From positions 1 to 42,647 of the forward strand of contig JAJDAQ010000174.1 in assembly GCA_029261815.1 (NCBI GenBank): a stretch of 42,647 bases of DNA, given 5' to 3'. This DNA comes from Deltaproteobacteria bacterium (lineage in GTDB: Bacteria > Myxococcota_A > UBA9160 > UBA6930). Shown in pieces: positions 7,905 to 16,006 of the stretch. The translations under genes and the position numbers were made by a program. Every line of letters starts with the position of its first letter. The first letter of the stretch is position 1. The notes beneath the pieces are model-generated. The model worked only from the letters and a program-made list of their open reading frames with translations, did not search any database and had not been told where the DNA came from.

Positions 7905-9628
7905 TGTCGGCGCTCTCCCCCCTCGCCGACTCGAATGCGAACTATGCGTTCAGCGCGCGTCTGCTTCGGGATCTCGCGGATGCTGGCGTCGTGCATTTCG
8001 CCCTCTGTGCCGGTTCGCGCTCGGCTCCCCTCTCGGCGGCCGCGGCAACGACGCCGGGCCTCGATTGGTCGACCCATGTCGATGAGCGCTCGGCCGGGTT
8101 CTTCGCCCTTGGGGTCGCCCGCGCCAGCCGCCGGCCAGCCGCGTTGATCTGTACCTCGGGTACCGCGGGTGCGAACTTCCTCCCGGCGGTCGCCGAAGCC
8201 AGCCGTGCAGATGTTCCCCTCGTCGTATTGACGGCCGACCGCCCGGCCGAATTGCGCGACCGCGGTGCTCCGCAAACCATCGATCAGGTCGCGCTCTTCG
8301 GCAGCCACGTGCGCTGGTTCCACGAAGCGCCAGCGCCGGGCGAGGTCGAGCGGCCCGAACGCCTGGCGCGTTCGTTGGCAGAGCGTGCCATGCGGGAGAG
8401 TTCGGGGCGGCGTCCCGGACCCATTCACCTGAATCTGCCATTCCGCGAACCGCTGGATCCGAGCGGAACCCGCGAACCGGGCGTCGAAACACTCCCGCAG
8501 GCCGATATCTCTGCCGTTGCGAATTCGCCGCCGATCGAAGTCCCGCGGCTCACGCTTGCGACGGTCTCACGCCCGGTCTTCGTGGTCGGGCCGTGGGACG
8601 GGACCGAGTCCGAGGCGCGCGCGTTGTTGACGGGTGCGGCCCGCTTGGGTGCGCCCGTTCTCGCCGAGCCGCTGGCGGGGCTGATGCCGTTTGCAGACAA
8701 CCATCCGCTGATCGGATGTGCCGATGCCATGCTTCGCAGCGAATCGTTTGCGACCCGAATGGTTCCGGACTTCGTCGTTCGCTGCGGTGCCCCGCCGACT
8801 TCGAAGGCCGTGAATCGATGGATCTCGCGACATCGGGCTGCGCCCATGGTGGCAATCGATCCGACGGGGCGGCGGGATGACCCCGACCTACGTGTCGACC
8901 ACTGGGTGGACGCCGCATTCCGCGACGATCTGTCTTGGCTTCCGGCAGGGGATCTGGCACTCGACTGGTTGCCCGCATGGGAGGAGGCATCGAAGAGATC
9001 GGGCGATGCGATCGAGTCCGTGGTCCGAGCTGGCGTGGGCGTGACGCCGGCGAATGCGCTGCCCATCGTGGCGGCCGCACTGCCCCGACCCTCGACGGTG
9101 GTGTTGGCGAACAGCCTTGCTGTACGGGATGCGGAAACCTATCTGCAGAACATCGCGCCCGGGATCCGCTTTCTCGGCAACCGCGGTGCGAATGGGATCG
9201 ACGGCCTCCTCTCAACCGCCCTCGGCGTGGCAGAGGCGACCGGGGAACCCGTTTCGCTCTGGACCGGTGACCTTGCCCTGCTGCACGACGCCGGTGCCTG
9301 GTGGACGGCGCGACGCCGGAACCTGGACGTCCGCGTCGTCGTCTTCAATGACGGGGGCGGAGGAATCTTCGATCACCTTCCGATCGCGGCACAGGGCAAG
9401 CGCGTCGCGTTCGAGGAGGTGTTTCGTGTGGCCCACACGCAGCGCATGAAGCCCATCGCCACGGCATACGGTTGCGAAGCGCAAGAGATCAAGACGACGG
9501 CAGAGATCGCTCCTGCCATCTCCCAGCCCGGGCCGAGGCTGATCGAGATCTGTTTTGATGCCGCGGAGAATCTGGCGCAGCATCGCGCGGTCTGGCAGGC
9601 CGTCTCGCGAACGCTGGGGGAAGCATGA
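7904..9628 (+). CDS. menD: SEPHCHC synthase
   Basis: A 574-residue thiamine-diphosphate enzyme joining isochorismate and 2-oxoglutarate to give 2-succinyl-5-enolpyruvyl-6-hydroxy-3-cyclohexene-1-carboxylate. The N-terminal PYR domain has FALCAGSRSAPL and DERSAGFFALG, containing the glutamate that activates the cofactor, then CTSGTAGANFLPAV and LTADRPAELRDRGAPQTIDQ. The C-terminal PP domain has FLGNRGANGIDG, then GDLALLHDAG and the ThDP/metal segment FNDGGGGIFDHLP. Length and domain order match MenD. The start shares one base with the menF stop (TGATG), and the end overlaps the next gene by four bases. Confidence 0.95.
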   Translation: MSALSPLADSNANYAFSARLLRDLADAGVVHFALCAGSRSAPLSAAAATTPGLDWSTHVDERSAGFFALGVARASRRPAALICTSGTAGANFLPAVAEASRADVPLVVLTADRPAELRDRGAPQTIDQVALFGSHVRWFHEAPAPGEVERPERLARSLAERAMRESSGRRPGPIHLNLPFREPLDPSGTREPGVETLPQADISAVANSPPIEVPRLTLATVSRPVFVVGPWDGTESEARALLTGAARLGAPVLAEPLAGLMPFADNHPLIGCADAMLRSESFATRMVPDFVVRCGAPPTSKAVNRWISRHRAAPMVAIDPTGRRDDPDLRVDHWVDAAFRDDLSWLPAGDLALDWLPAWEEASKRSGDAIESVVRAGVGVTPANALPIVAAALPRPSTVVLANSLAVRDAETYLQNIAPGIRFLGNRGANGIDGLLSTALGVAEATGEPVSLWTGDLALLHDAGAWWTARRRNLDVRVVVFNDGGGGIFDHLPIAAQGKRVAFEEVFRVAHTQRMKPIATAYGCEAQEIKTTAEIAPAISQPGPRLIEICFDAAENLAQHRAVWQAVSRTLGEA

Positions 9629-11364
9629 GCTTCGCCGGGCGGGTCGAGGTGGCCGAGGGGCGCGGGCTCCATGTTCATGATGCGGGCGGCGCGGGCCTCC
9701 CGGTTCTCCTCCTGCACGGCTTTACGGGCAGTGGCGAGAGCATGGAGGCGGCGGCGCGAGCGCTGCCGCTGGGGGCACGCACCATTTCCGTTGATCTCCT
9801 GGGTCATGGTCGGAGCGATGCGCCGGCCGAGGCCAAGGAGTACGCGATGGAGACCGCCGTGCGAGATCTCGTTGCGGTTCTCGATGCGCGCCGGATCGAA
9901 CGTTGCGTCGTGCTCGGTTATTCGATGGGCGCACGCCTGGCACTCGGTGTCGCGGTCTTCGCGCCCGAGCGGGTCCGGGCGGTCGTCGCGATCGGAGCCC
10001 GAGCCGGGATCGCCGACGCGGGTCTGCGGGAGGCTCGCGTCACGGACGACGAGGCTCTCGCAGCTGCGATCCGGTCGCGTGGGATCGAGTGGTTCGTCGA
10101 TCACTGGATGAGCCTGCCGATCTTTGCGAGCCAGAAGCGCCTTGGCGCCGAGGCGCTTTCGGAAGCGCGTCGACAGCGCCTTTCCAATGTTGTGGACGGC
10201 CTTGCCGGGTCGTTATGCGGGATGGGTGCCGGCGCGCAACCCGTCCTCTTCGAAGCGCTGCCGCTCGTGGCGGCTCCGACGCTGTTGGTGACGGGGAGCG
10301 AGGACGAGCGTTTCGGTGCAAGCGCACGCGATCTACAAAAGCGCCTGCCTCTCGGCCATTGCGAGGTGATCCCCGAAGCCGGTCACGCCGCGCATCTCGA
10401 GAATCCGGATGCGTTCGCACATGCCGTTCGCGGTTTCCTGGCAGATCTGGAGAGCGATCCGGCGCCGGAGGTCCGTCCAGGCTCTGCACGCGCTTGGTTG
10501 GCAGCTGCGCGGCCGGCGACACTCCCGGCCTCCGTGGTGCCGGTTGCTGTTGGGAGTGCCGTCGCCTTCTCGGAAGGCATGGGGTCGTTCGCCGGTGTGG
10601 CGGTCTGCCTCCTGGCCGCCGTCGCGCTTCAACTCGCCACGAACTTCGTCAACGACTACGCCGACTTCGAGCGAGGGACCGATGGCGCGGATCGTCTTGG
10701 CCCCCCGCGCGCAGCACAACAAGGCTGGCTGACGCCCCGAGCTCTACGCGCCGGCGCTGTCGGTGCGCTGGCGGTGGCCGCCGCGGCGGGTGGCGTCGGC
10801 ATCGCGTGGGGCGGTTGGCCCATCGCAGCCGCGGGCGCGCTCGCGCTCTTCTGTGCCTGGGCGTATACCGGCGGTCCCTATCCACTCGGCTACCACGGTC
10901 TGGGCGACATCCTGGTCTTTGCGTTCTTCGGCTTGTTCGCGGTGGTTGGAACGCACTGGGTGCAGGCCCATCAGCTTTCACCGGCGGCGTGGGCGAGCGC
11001 CGTGCCGATCGGTTTCCTGGCCACTGCGTTGATCGCAGTGAACAACCTCCGCGATCGGCCGACGGATGTCGAAGCGGGCAAGCGGACGATGGCGGTTCGG
11101 CTCGGTGCGGCCGGCGCGCGTCGATACACCGCGGGACTCATCGGGCTGGCCTTCGCTGCATTGGCCGTCGTCGCGGCCGCGGGTGCGGGTGCGTTTGCCG
11201 CGCTTCCGCTGTTGACGCTGCCCCTGGCACTCCCGGTCATGCGCTCGGTTGCGAGAGACGAAGGGCCGGCCCTGAATGCAACCCTGGCCGCCACGGGGCG
11301 CCTGGAAGTCGCGTTCGGCGTCATGTTGGTCGCCACCTGGTGCGCGGTCGCATGGCCGTATTGA
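9625..11364 (+). CDS. MenH-MenA fusion: SHCHC synthase domain plus DHNA prenyltransferase
   Basis: A 579-residue two-domain protein. Residues 1 to about 275 form an alpha/beta hydrolase: VLLLHGFTGSGESM, then GHGRSD, nucleophile Ser100 in LGYSMG, Asp227 in TGSEDERF and His254 in AGHAAHLENP. This matches MenH, which removes pyruvate from SEPHCHC to give SHCHC. Residues from about 285 form a polytopic UbiA-type prenyltransferase with the first Asp-rich motif at N343-D353 (NDYADFERGTD) and the second in NNLRDRPTDVEAGKRT. This is MenA, which attaches the polyprenyl chain to DHNA in the membrane. No stop or frameshift breaks the join, which runs through the proline-rich linker DPAPEVRPG. The two steps are not consecutive in the pathway, so the fusion probably tethers a soluble step to the membrane rather than channelling a shared intermediate. 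It overlaps menD by four bases and menC by 13. Confidence 0.88.
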   Translation: MSFAGRVEVAEGRGLHVHDAGGAGLPVLLLHGFTGSGESMEAAARALPLGARTISVDLLGHGRSDAPAEAKEYAMETAVRDLVAVLDARRIERCVVLGYSMGARLALGVAVFAPERVRAVVAIGARAGIADAGLREARVTDDEALAAAIRSRGIEWFVDHWMSLPIFASQKRLGAEALSEARRQRLSNVVDGLAGSLCGMGAGAQPVLFEALPLVAAPTLLVTGSEDERFGASARDLQKRLPLGHCEVIPEAGHAAHLENPDAFAHAVRGFLADLESDPAPEVRPGSARAWLAAARPATLPASVVPVAVGSAVAFSEGMGSFAGVAVCLLAAVALQLATNFVNDYADFERGTDGADRLGPPRAAQQGWLTPRALRAGAVGALAVAAAAGGVGIAWGGWPIAAAGALALFCAWAYTGGPYPLGYHGLGDILVFAFFGLFAVVGTHWVQAHQLSPAAWASAVPIGFLATALIAVNNLRDRPTDVEAGKRTMAVRLGAAGARRYTAGLIGLAFAALAVVAAAGAGAFAALPLLTLPLALPVMRSVARDEGPALNATLAATGRLEVAFGVMLVATWCAVAWPY

Positions 11365-12377
11365 TCGAGTCGGTCCACGCGGTTCCGCAAGCGCGCCGAC
11401 TCGTGCGTCCGCTTCGCACAGCTGCCGGCGAACTCGTGCTGTTGCCCGGCGTTCGCGTGACGGTGAAGACGGCCGAGGGAACGGTGGGCTCCTGCGATGC
11501 CCCCTTCCTGAACGAGAAGCGCTATCGGATGGGCGTGCTCGCCGCAGAGGTCGTTGCCGAAGCCGCGAAGTGGTGCGGGGTGCCGGCTTGCGACGCACGC
11601 GCCGAGCTGCCTCGTTCAGTGGACTTCCCTGCAGAGGTCCGCTGGGCGTTCGACGTCGCGTGTGCCGAGGCTGAAGCGCTCGCAGAAGGGACGCCGCTCA
11701 TCAAGTGCATCGCGCGTCCGAGCCGCGTGCTGCGCGTTCGCACCAACGGGCTGGTTGCGTCCGAAACGCCCGGCGAAGTCGAAGCAAGCGTCGCCGCGTG
11801 CATCGCTCACGGAGAGCACACGCTCAAACTGAAAGTGGGGGCCCTTCCGCTTGAAGTCGACGTAGAACGTGCGACCGCTGCGCGGCGCGAGGCTGGGCCC
11901 GACGTGACGTTGCGATTCGACGCGAACGGCGCTTGGGACGAGGAGGGCGCATTGCGCGCGATCGAGGCGTTGGCCCCCCTGCGGCCCGAGTATGTGGAAG
12001 AGCCGCTCGCGGGAACAGACCTCGAGGGGCTCGCGCGACTGCGGGCGAAGTCGCCGGTCCCGCTCTATGCAGACGAATCGGCACGCGATGCATCCATGGC
12101 GATGCAGATCATTTCGGAGCGCGCGGCCGACGGACTGGTACTGAAACCGCCGACACTCGGTACGCTCGGCGAAGTCGAAGAGGTCGTGAGCGCGGCGGAG
12201 GCGGCCGGCATCTCGGTCGTGTTCTCGTCGTTATTCGACACCGCATCTTCTCTGTGGGCCCAGGTCGGATTGGCAGCGAAGTGGGCGCCGGATGTGGCGC
12301 ACGGCCTGGCCACCGCGGATTGGCTTGAATTTCCCGGTGCCGCTCCGCGTTCGCACCGAGGCGAGATCGCCTGGTGA
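11352..12377 (+). CDS. menC: o-Succinylbenzoate synthase
   Basis: A 341-residue enolase-superfamily enzyme that dehydrates SHCHC to o-succinylbenzoate. The active-site set of the MLE/OSBS group is visible in order: LKLKVG (catalytic lysine pair), RFDANGAW (metal Asp), VEEPL (metal Glu), ADES (metal Asp) and LKPPTLG (second catalytic Lys). The N-terminal capping domain is short but present. The ATG at 11352 lies inside the 3' end of the menA part (13-bp overlap). The reading frame is open far upstream, but only this start gives an N-terminus, MAVLIESVHAVPQ, that fits the family. Dipeptide epimerases share the fold, but the operon position between menA and menE fixes the assignment. Confidence 0.9.
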   Translation: MAVLIESVHAVPQARRLVRPLRTAAGELVLLPGVRVTVKTAEGTVGSCDAPFLNEKRYRMGVLAAEVVAEAAKWCGVPACDARAELPRSVDFPAEVRWAFDVACAEAEALAEGTPLIKCIARPSRVLRVRTNGLVASETPGEVEASVAACIAHGEHTLKLKVGALPLEVDVERATAARREAGPDVTLRFDANGAWDEEGALRAIEALAPLRPEYVEEPLAGTDLEGLARLRAKSPVPLYADESARDASMAMQIISERAADGLVLKPPTLGTLGEVEEVVSAAEAAGISVVFSSLFDTASSLWAQVGLAAKWAPDVAHGLATADWLEFPGAAPRSHRGEIAW

Positions 12378-13753
12378 GTCGCTGGCTCGCCGATTCGGCG
12401 GAGCGCACGCCCGATGCCATCGCGGTCGAAGACGTTGGCGGCCGCGTGACCTACTCCGAACTCGATGCCGCCGTCAGCGGTCGCGCTGCGTGGCTCCGGA
12501 CGCAGGGTGTTGGTGCGCTCGATCGAGTCACGATGTCCATGCCGGCCGGACTCGAATTGATCCAGCTCCTTCATGCGCTCTGGCGTGTCGGCGCCTGTGC
12601 CGTGCCGCTGAATCGTCGGCTGACAGACACCGAACAGCGGCAACAGCGCGATCGCGTCGGCGCGCGGCTTCATCTCGATGCGGGGACCGCCGGGATCTCT
12701 CAGGAGGAGGAAGAGCGGCATCCTTCTCTCGATCGGAGCTCACCCGCGGTGATCCTGTTTACCTCCGGTACTTCCGGCGCCGCCAAGGCGGCAGTGTTGA
12801 CGGCCGGTAATCTGGACGCCAGCGCAAGGGCGTCACGGGAACGTCTCCGGACGGATGCGTCGGATCGTTGGTTGTTATGCCTTCCGCTCTTTCACGTCGG
12901 CGGGCTTTCGATCATTGTGCGCGCAGCGCTCGATGGCGCGGCGGTCGTGGTGCATCCGCAATTCGATGTGGCAGCGGTAGACCGCGCGATCGAGGAAGAA
13001 GCGGTGAGCCGTGTCTCCCTTGTGCCGACGACCCTGAAACGACTGCTGGATGCGCGCGGAGAGAAGCCGCCTCCCCAGAGTCTGCGAACGATCCTGCTCG
13101 GAGGGGCTGCAGCAGACGAAGGCTTGCTGAAGCGGGCCGCGAGGTTGGGGTTCCCGGTTCTGGCCACCTACGGCCTGACAGAGGCTTCGTCACAAGCCGC
13201 GACTGCTGCGCCCGAAGAGCCTGCAGACGGGTGCGTCGGCCGGGCGCTCCCGGGGAGCCGCATTCAAGTCGTCAACGGCTCCGGGCGGGCATGCGCTGCG
13301 GGCGAAGAGGGCGAGATCGAACTCAAGGGCCCGACTGTGTTTTCGGGCTACCTGGGGGATCGTGCGTCGACCGAGGACGCGTTCCGCGACGGCTGGTTTC
13401 GCACGGGCGACATTGGGCGCATCGAGTCCGGTGGCCGGCTCCGTGTGCTCGACCGAAGAACCAACCTCGTCATTTCCGGCGGCGAGAACGTGTACCCGGC
13501 CGAAGTGGAGGCCGTATTGCTCGGCCACGCGGCCGTGGCCGAAGTGGCGGTGTGGCGCCGCGCCGATCCGGACCTGGGGCATCGTGTGGTGGCCTGGGTG
13601 GTTGCGTCGGATCCCGGCAAGGAGGATGGAGAAACGCTCCAGGCGTTCTGCCGTACCTCCCTTGCGGGTTACAAGGTGCCGCGCGAGATCGTCTTCGTCA
13701 CTGAGCTTCCGCGCAATGCGATGGGCAAGATCGTCCGCTCAGCACTTGAATAA
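12374..13753 (+). CDS. menE: o-Succinylbenzoate-CoA ligase
   Basis: A 459-residue acyl-adenylate-forming ligase that activates o-succinylbenzoate with ATP and CoA. ANL-superfamily motifs are intact: P-loop ILFTSGTSGAAKAAV, the TYGLTEASS motif, GWFRTGDIGRIESGG with the Asp contacting ribose, the hinge RRTNLVISGGENVYPAEVEAVL, and the catalytic Lys in PRNAMGKIVRSAL near the C-terminus. The start is GTG overlapping the menC stop (GTGA). It is the last gene of the operon. menB (DHNA-CoA synthase) and a DHNA-CoA thioesterase, needed after this step, are not in the window and must lie elsewhere if the pathway is complete. Confidence 0.92.
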   Translation: MSRWLADSAERTPDAIAVEDVGGRVTYSELDAAVSGRAAWLRTQGVGALDRVTMSMPAGLELIQLLHALWRVGACAVPLNRRLTDTEQRQQRDRVGARLHLDAGTAGISQEEEERHPSLDRSSPAVILFTSGTSGAAKAAVLTAGNLDASARASRERLRTDASDRWLLCLPLFHVGGLSIIVRAALDGAAVVVHPQFDVAAVDRAIEEEAVSRVSLVPTTLKRLLDARGEKPPPQSLRTILLGGAAADEGLLKRAARLGFPVLATYGLTEASSQAATAAPEEPADGCVGRALPGSRIQVVNGSGRACAAGEEGEIELKGPTVFSGYLGDRASTEDAFRDGWFRTGDIGRIESGGRLRVLDRRTNLVISGGENVYPAEVEAVLLGHAAVAEVAVWRRADPDLGHRVVAWVVASDPGKEDGETLQAFCRTSLAGYKVPREIVFVTELPRNAMGKIVRSALE

Positions 13754-13768
13754 CGAAGCTGTGCTTCG
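13754..13768. terminator. Short hairpin between convergent menE and hydrolase genes
   Basis: CGAAGC (13754-13759) and GCTTCG (13763-13768) form a 6-bp stem with a TGT loop in the 18-bp space between the two convergent stop codons. There is no T-run. It might act weakly in both directions. Confidence 0.3.
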
Positions 13769-13771
13769 CGC

Positions 13772-14704
13772 TCAGGCTGCGATCGTGGTGGTCTGGCGCG
13801 CGCTCACCTGGCGACAGGCAGCGAGCAGGGTGGCACCGAAGGCGGGCTCGGTCGCGACAAAGTGTCCGGCATTCATTGGGATGGTGACCGCGCCCCGGAT
13901 CCGCCGAGCCATCTCATGCTGGTCCGACGCCGGGATGGCCTGGTCCTGCTTCGTCAGGAGGACGGCCGTTGGCACGTCCACGCGCCCGATCCATTCGGTC
14001 GCGTCGTAACTGGCCAACGCACGGCCTGCGTCGAGGACGGTGGGCCAGTGGTGGCGGCCGAACTCCTGGCGCGCCCAGCCCTGCAGGTGATCGGCGCGGG
14101 TTCGTCGAGGTGAGACTTCCTGAATCAACCGGCGCGGCAGCCAGGTTGCGCGATCCGTGAAGCGGGTGGCCGTGGCCATGCTGCGCATCATGCGGTCCAT
14201 GACCGGGCGAGCGGCGCCTTCCGGCACGGGCATGGCGCTGGTCGCGACCAGGACCAGCCCGGCAACGTCCGCGCGGTGGCGGCGCCAGAGGAGTTGCGCG
14301 ACCGGCCCGCCCATCGAATACCCCGCAACGATGGCCGGGCCCGCGTCCAGGGTGCGGACCAGGGCCGCCACATCGTCTGCGCATCCCTCCAGCGAGAAGC
14401 GGCCAGAGGTCCGGCGGCTGCCACGGCCGTGGCCTCGCAGGTCGGGCGCAAGGACACGGAAATGCTGGGCCAACGGCCGAAACGCCTCGATCCAGTTCAG
14501 GCCCCCGCTCGCCATCCAGCCGTGAAGCAGGACGACGGCCGGGGCTCCTTTGGGGCCGCCCAGTTCGCGGACGAAGATTCGGCCTCGGCCGGGCAAGCGA
14601 ACCATCCGACCGCGCGGCGGCGCGGGCCATTGGGTGCGGTTTCGGACGGGGTCGCCATGAGCAGGTGCGGCGTCGAGCAGCAACGCAACCTCCATTGAGG
14701 GCAT
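13772..14704 (-). CDS. Alpha/beta hydrolase
   Basis: A 310-residue soluble alpha/beta hydrolase. Visible elements are the oxyanion turn VVLLHGWMASGGLNW, DLRGHGRGSR, nucleophile Ser in AGYSMGGPVAQLLW, a probable Asp in TKQDQAIP and the His in NAGHFVATEP. A helical lid is inserted between the Ser and Asp strands. The substrate cannot be inferred; similar sequences are annotated as lipases, esterases or epoxide hydrolases. The start at 14704 is a choice between three in-frame codons (14704, 14695 and a later one at MVRLPGRGR), with only a weak AGAGAG upstream. A longer frame reaching 15343 is the shadow of the esterase on the other strand. It is divergent from the esterase at 14774 and convergent with menE. 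It could in principle act as a second MenH-like enzyme, but nothing specific shows that. Confidence 0.75.
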   Translation of the reverse strand: MPSMEVALLLDAAPAHGDPVRNRTQWPAPPRGRMVRLPGRGRIFVRELGGPKGAPAVVLLHGWMASGGLNWIEAFRPLAQHFRVLAPDLRGHGRGSRRTSGRFSLEGCADDVAALVRTLDAGPAIVAGYSMGGPVAQLLWRRHRADVAGLVLVATSAMPVPEGAARPVMDRMMRSMATATRFTDRATWLPRRLIQEVSPRRTRADHLQGWARQEFGRHHWPTVLDAGRALASYDATEWIGRVDVPTAVLLTKQDQAIPASDQHEMARRIRGAVTIPMNAGHFVATEPAFGATLLAACRQVSARQTTTIAA

Positions 14705-14761
14705 CAGGGTCTCTCTGGGCGTCCGAGGCGTCAAGGATTTTCCTGCGCGGCCGGGGTGGTC

Positions 14762-14767
14762 CATACT
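14762..14767 (+). promoter_or_regulatory. Candidate -10 hexamer (CATACT) for leaderless start at 14774
   Basis: CATACT (four of six matches to TATAAT) ends six bases before the esterase ATG and no Shine-Dalgarno sequence is present. No convincing -35 is seen. Confidence 0.35.
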
Positions 14768-14773
14768 GGACCG

Positions 14774-16006
14774 ATGTCGACGACATTCCTCATCCTGGGC
14801 CTTCTCTCCCTCGGCGCCGCGGCGGCCACCTGGTTCCCTGCCAGGAGGCTCGGGCCCCTGACGCCGGTCTATTTCCTGGTGGCCTGGGTCGTGGGCGAAT
14901 TGGCTCTGCAGACGATTGCCCTTCAAGCGGTCGTCACGCTGCTGTTTGTTGCCGGCGGTGCGCTCGATCGCTGGCCCGGTGTGGTGGGGCTTGCTGCGAT
15001 GTTCGCTGGCTGGGGCTTCCTCGTCGCGACCCACGTACGTAGCCATGGCGCGCGCAGCGAAGTCTCGGCGCTGGCCCGCGCGCACGGGCTCGAACCCGAA
15101 CTCGATGAAGTGTCGCCGTTCCACGGCTTCCTCCATCCGTTCCGGATGCGAAAGGAAGGCGTCCGGCGAATCACCGATGTGGCCTACGGCGCATCCCTTC
15201 CCGGCGACAAGGGGCGCCGCAACCTTCTCGACATCTACCTGCCGGAAGCGTCCGGCGAACGCCGGCCCGTGCTGCTGCAGATTCACGGTGGCGCATGGAT
15301 CATCGGCGACAAGCGCGAACAAGCGCTTCCGTTGATGAACCACCTCGCGTCTCGCGGTTGGGTCTGCTTCTCGATCAACTACCGACTATCGCCCCAGGCG
15401 ACTTTCCCCGACCACGTCGTTGACGTGAAGCGCGCACTGGCCTGGATTCGAGAGAACGCGGCCGAGTACGGGGGAGATCCCGACTTCATCTGTGTGACCG
15501 GTGGTTCTGCAGGCGGACATCTGACCGCATTGACGGCGCTCTCGGCCGGCGACTTGCGCTTCCAGCCTGGATTCGAAGCAGCCGACACGAGCGTTTCCGC
15601 GGCCGTACCGTTCTACGGCGTGTATGACTGGCTCGATCGAGCGGGCGACCGCGGCTCCCAGTCGATGGCTCCGTTCCTCACAGAGCGTGTGCTCAAGGCC
15701 TCTCCGGAGTCCGATCGTGAGCTGTGGGAGGCGGGTTCGCCCATCACGCACATCTCTTCTGACGCGCCGCCGTTCCTGGCGATCCAGGGTACGCACGACA
15801 CGCTGGTCTATGTCGAAGAGGCACGGACGTTCATGCGCGCGCTCGAGGAGAAATCCCAGGAAGCGACGCTGTACCTCGAGATGACGGGCGCACAGCACGC
15901 ATTCGACATGTTTCACTCCGTTCGATCCGCGTGTGCGGTTCGTGCCGCGACCGCGTTCCTCGAGAAGGTGCGCTCCGACTCCGAGTCGCGACGGCTGGCC
16001 GTCTGA
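14774..16006 (+). CDS. Membrane-anchored alpha/beta hydrolase / carboxylesterase (HSL-like)
   Basis: A 410-residue protein. Residues 1 to about 95 hold three hydrophobic segments (FLILGLLSLGAAAATW, VYFLVAWVVGELALQ, then VVGLAAMFAGWGFLVAT), so the enzyme is membrane-bound. The catalytic domain follows: LLQIHGGAWIIGDK (HGGA oxyanion motif), INYRLSPQATFPDHVVDVK, nucleophile Ser in GGSAGGHLTAL, then a GTHDTLVYVEEA segment with the Asp and GAQHAFDMF with the His. This is the hormone-sensitive-lipase/esterase layout, and the arrangement resembles mycobacterial Lip-type esterases. It overlaps the WS/DGAT gene by one base (TGATG), so a role in acyl-glycerol or wax ester turnover is likely. The start is chosen at 14774; an in-frame ATG at 14756 lies in the promoter-like sequence. 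Confidence 0.8.
   Translation: MSTTFLILGLLSLGAAAATWFPARRLGPLTPVYFLVAWVVGELALQTIALQAVVTLLFVAGGALDRWPGVVGLAAMFAGWGFLVATHVRSHGARSEVSALARAHGLEPELDEVSPFHGFLHPFRMRKEGVRRITDVAYGASLPGDKGRRNLLDIYLPEASGERRPVLLQIHGGAWIIGDKREQALPLMNHLASRGWVCFSINYRLSPQATFPDHVVDVKRALAWIRENAAEYGGDPDFICVTGGSAGGHLTALTALSAGDLRFQPGFEAADTSVSAAVPFYGVYDWLDRAGDRGSQSMAPFLTERVLKASPESDRELWEAGSPITHISSDAPPFLAIQGTHDTLVYVEEARTFMRALEEKSQEATLYLEMTGAQHAFDMFHSVRSACAVRAATAFLEKVRSDSESRRLAV

Noticed and set aside
9903..11351. Upstream extension of the menC frame by nearly 500 codons
   Set aside because: The extension is an Arg-rich shadow of the menH-menA fusion; menC homology begins at the ATG at 11352.
13772..15343. 523-codon version of the minus-strand alpha/beta hydrolase
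   Set aside because: The first 210 codons are antisense to the esterase and show no fold; the hydrolase domain starts after 14704.
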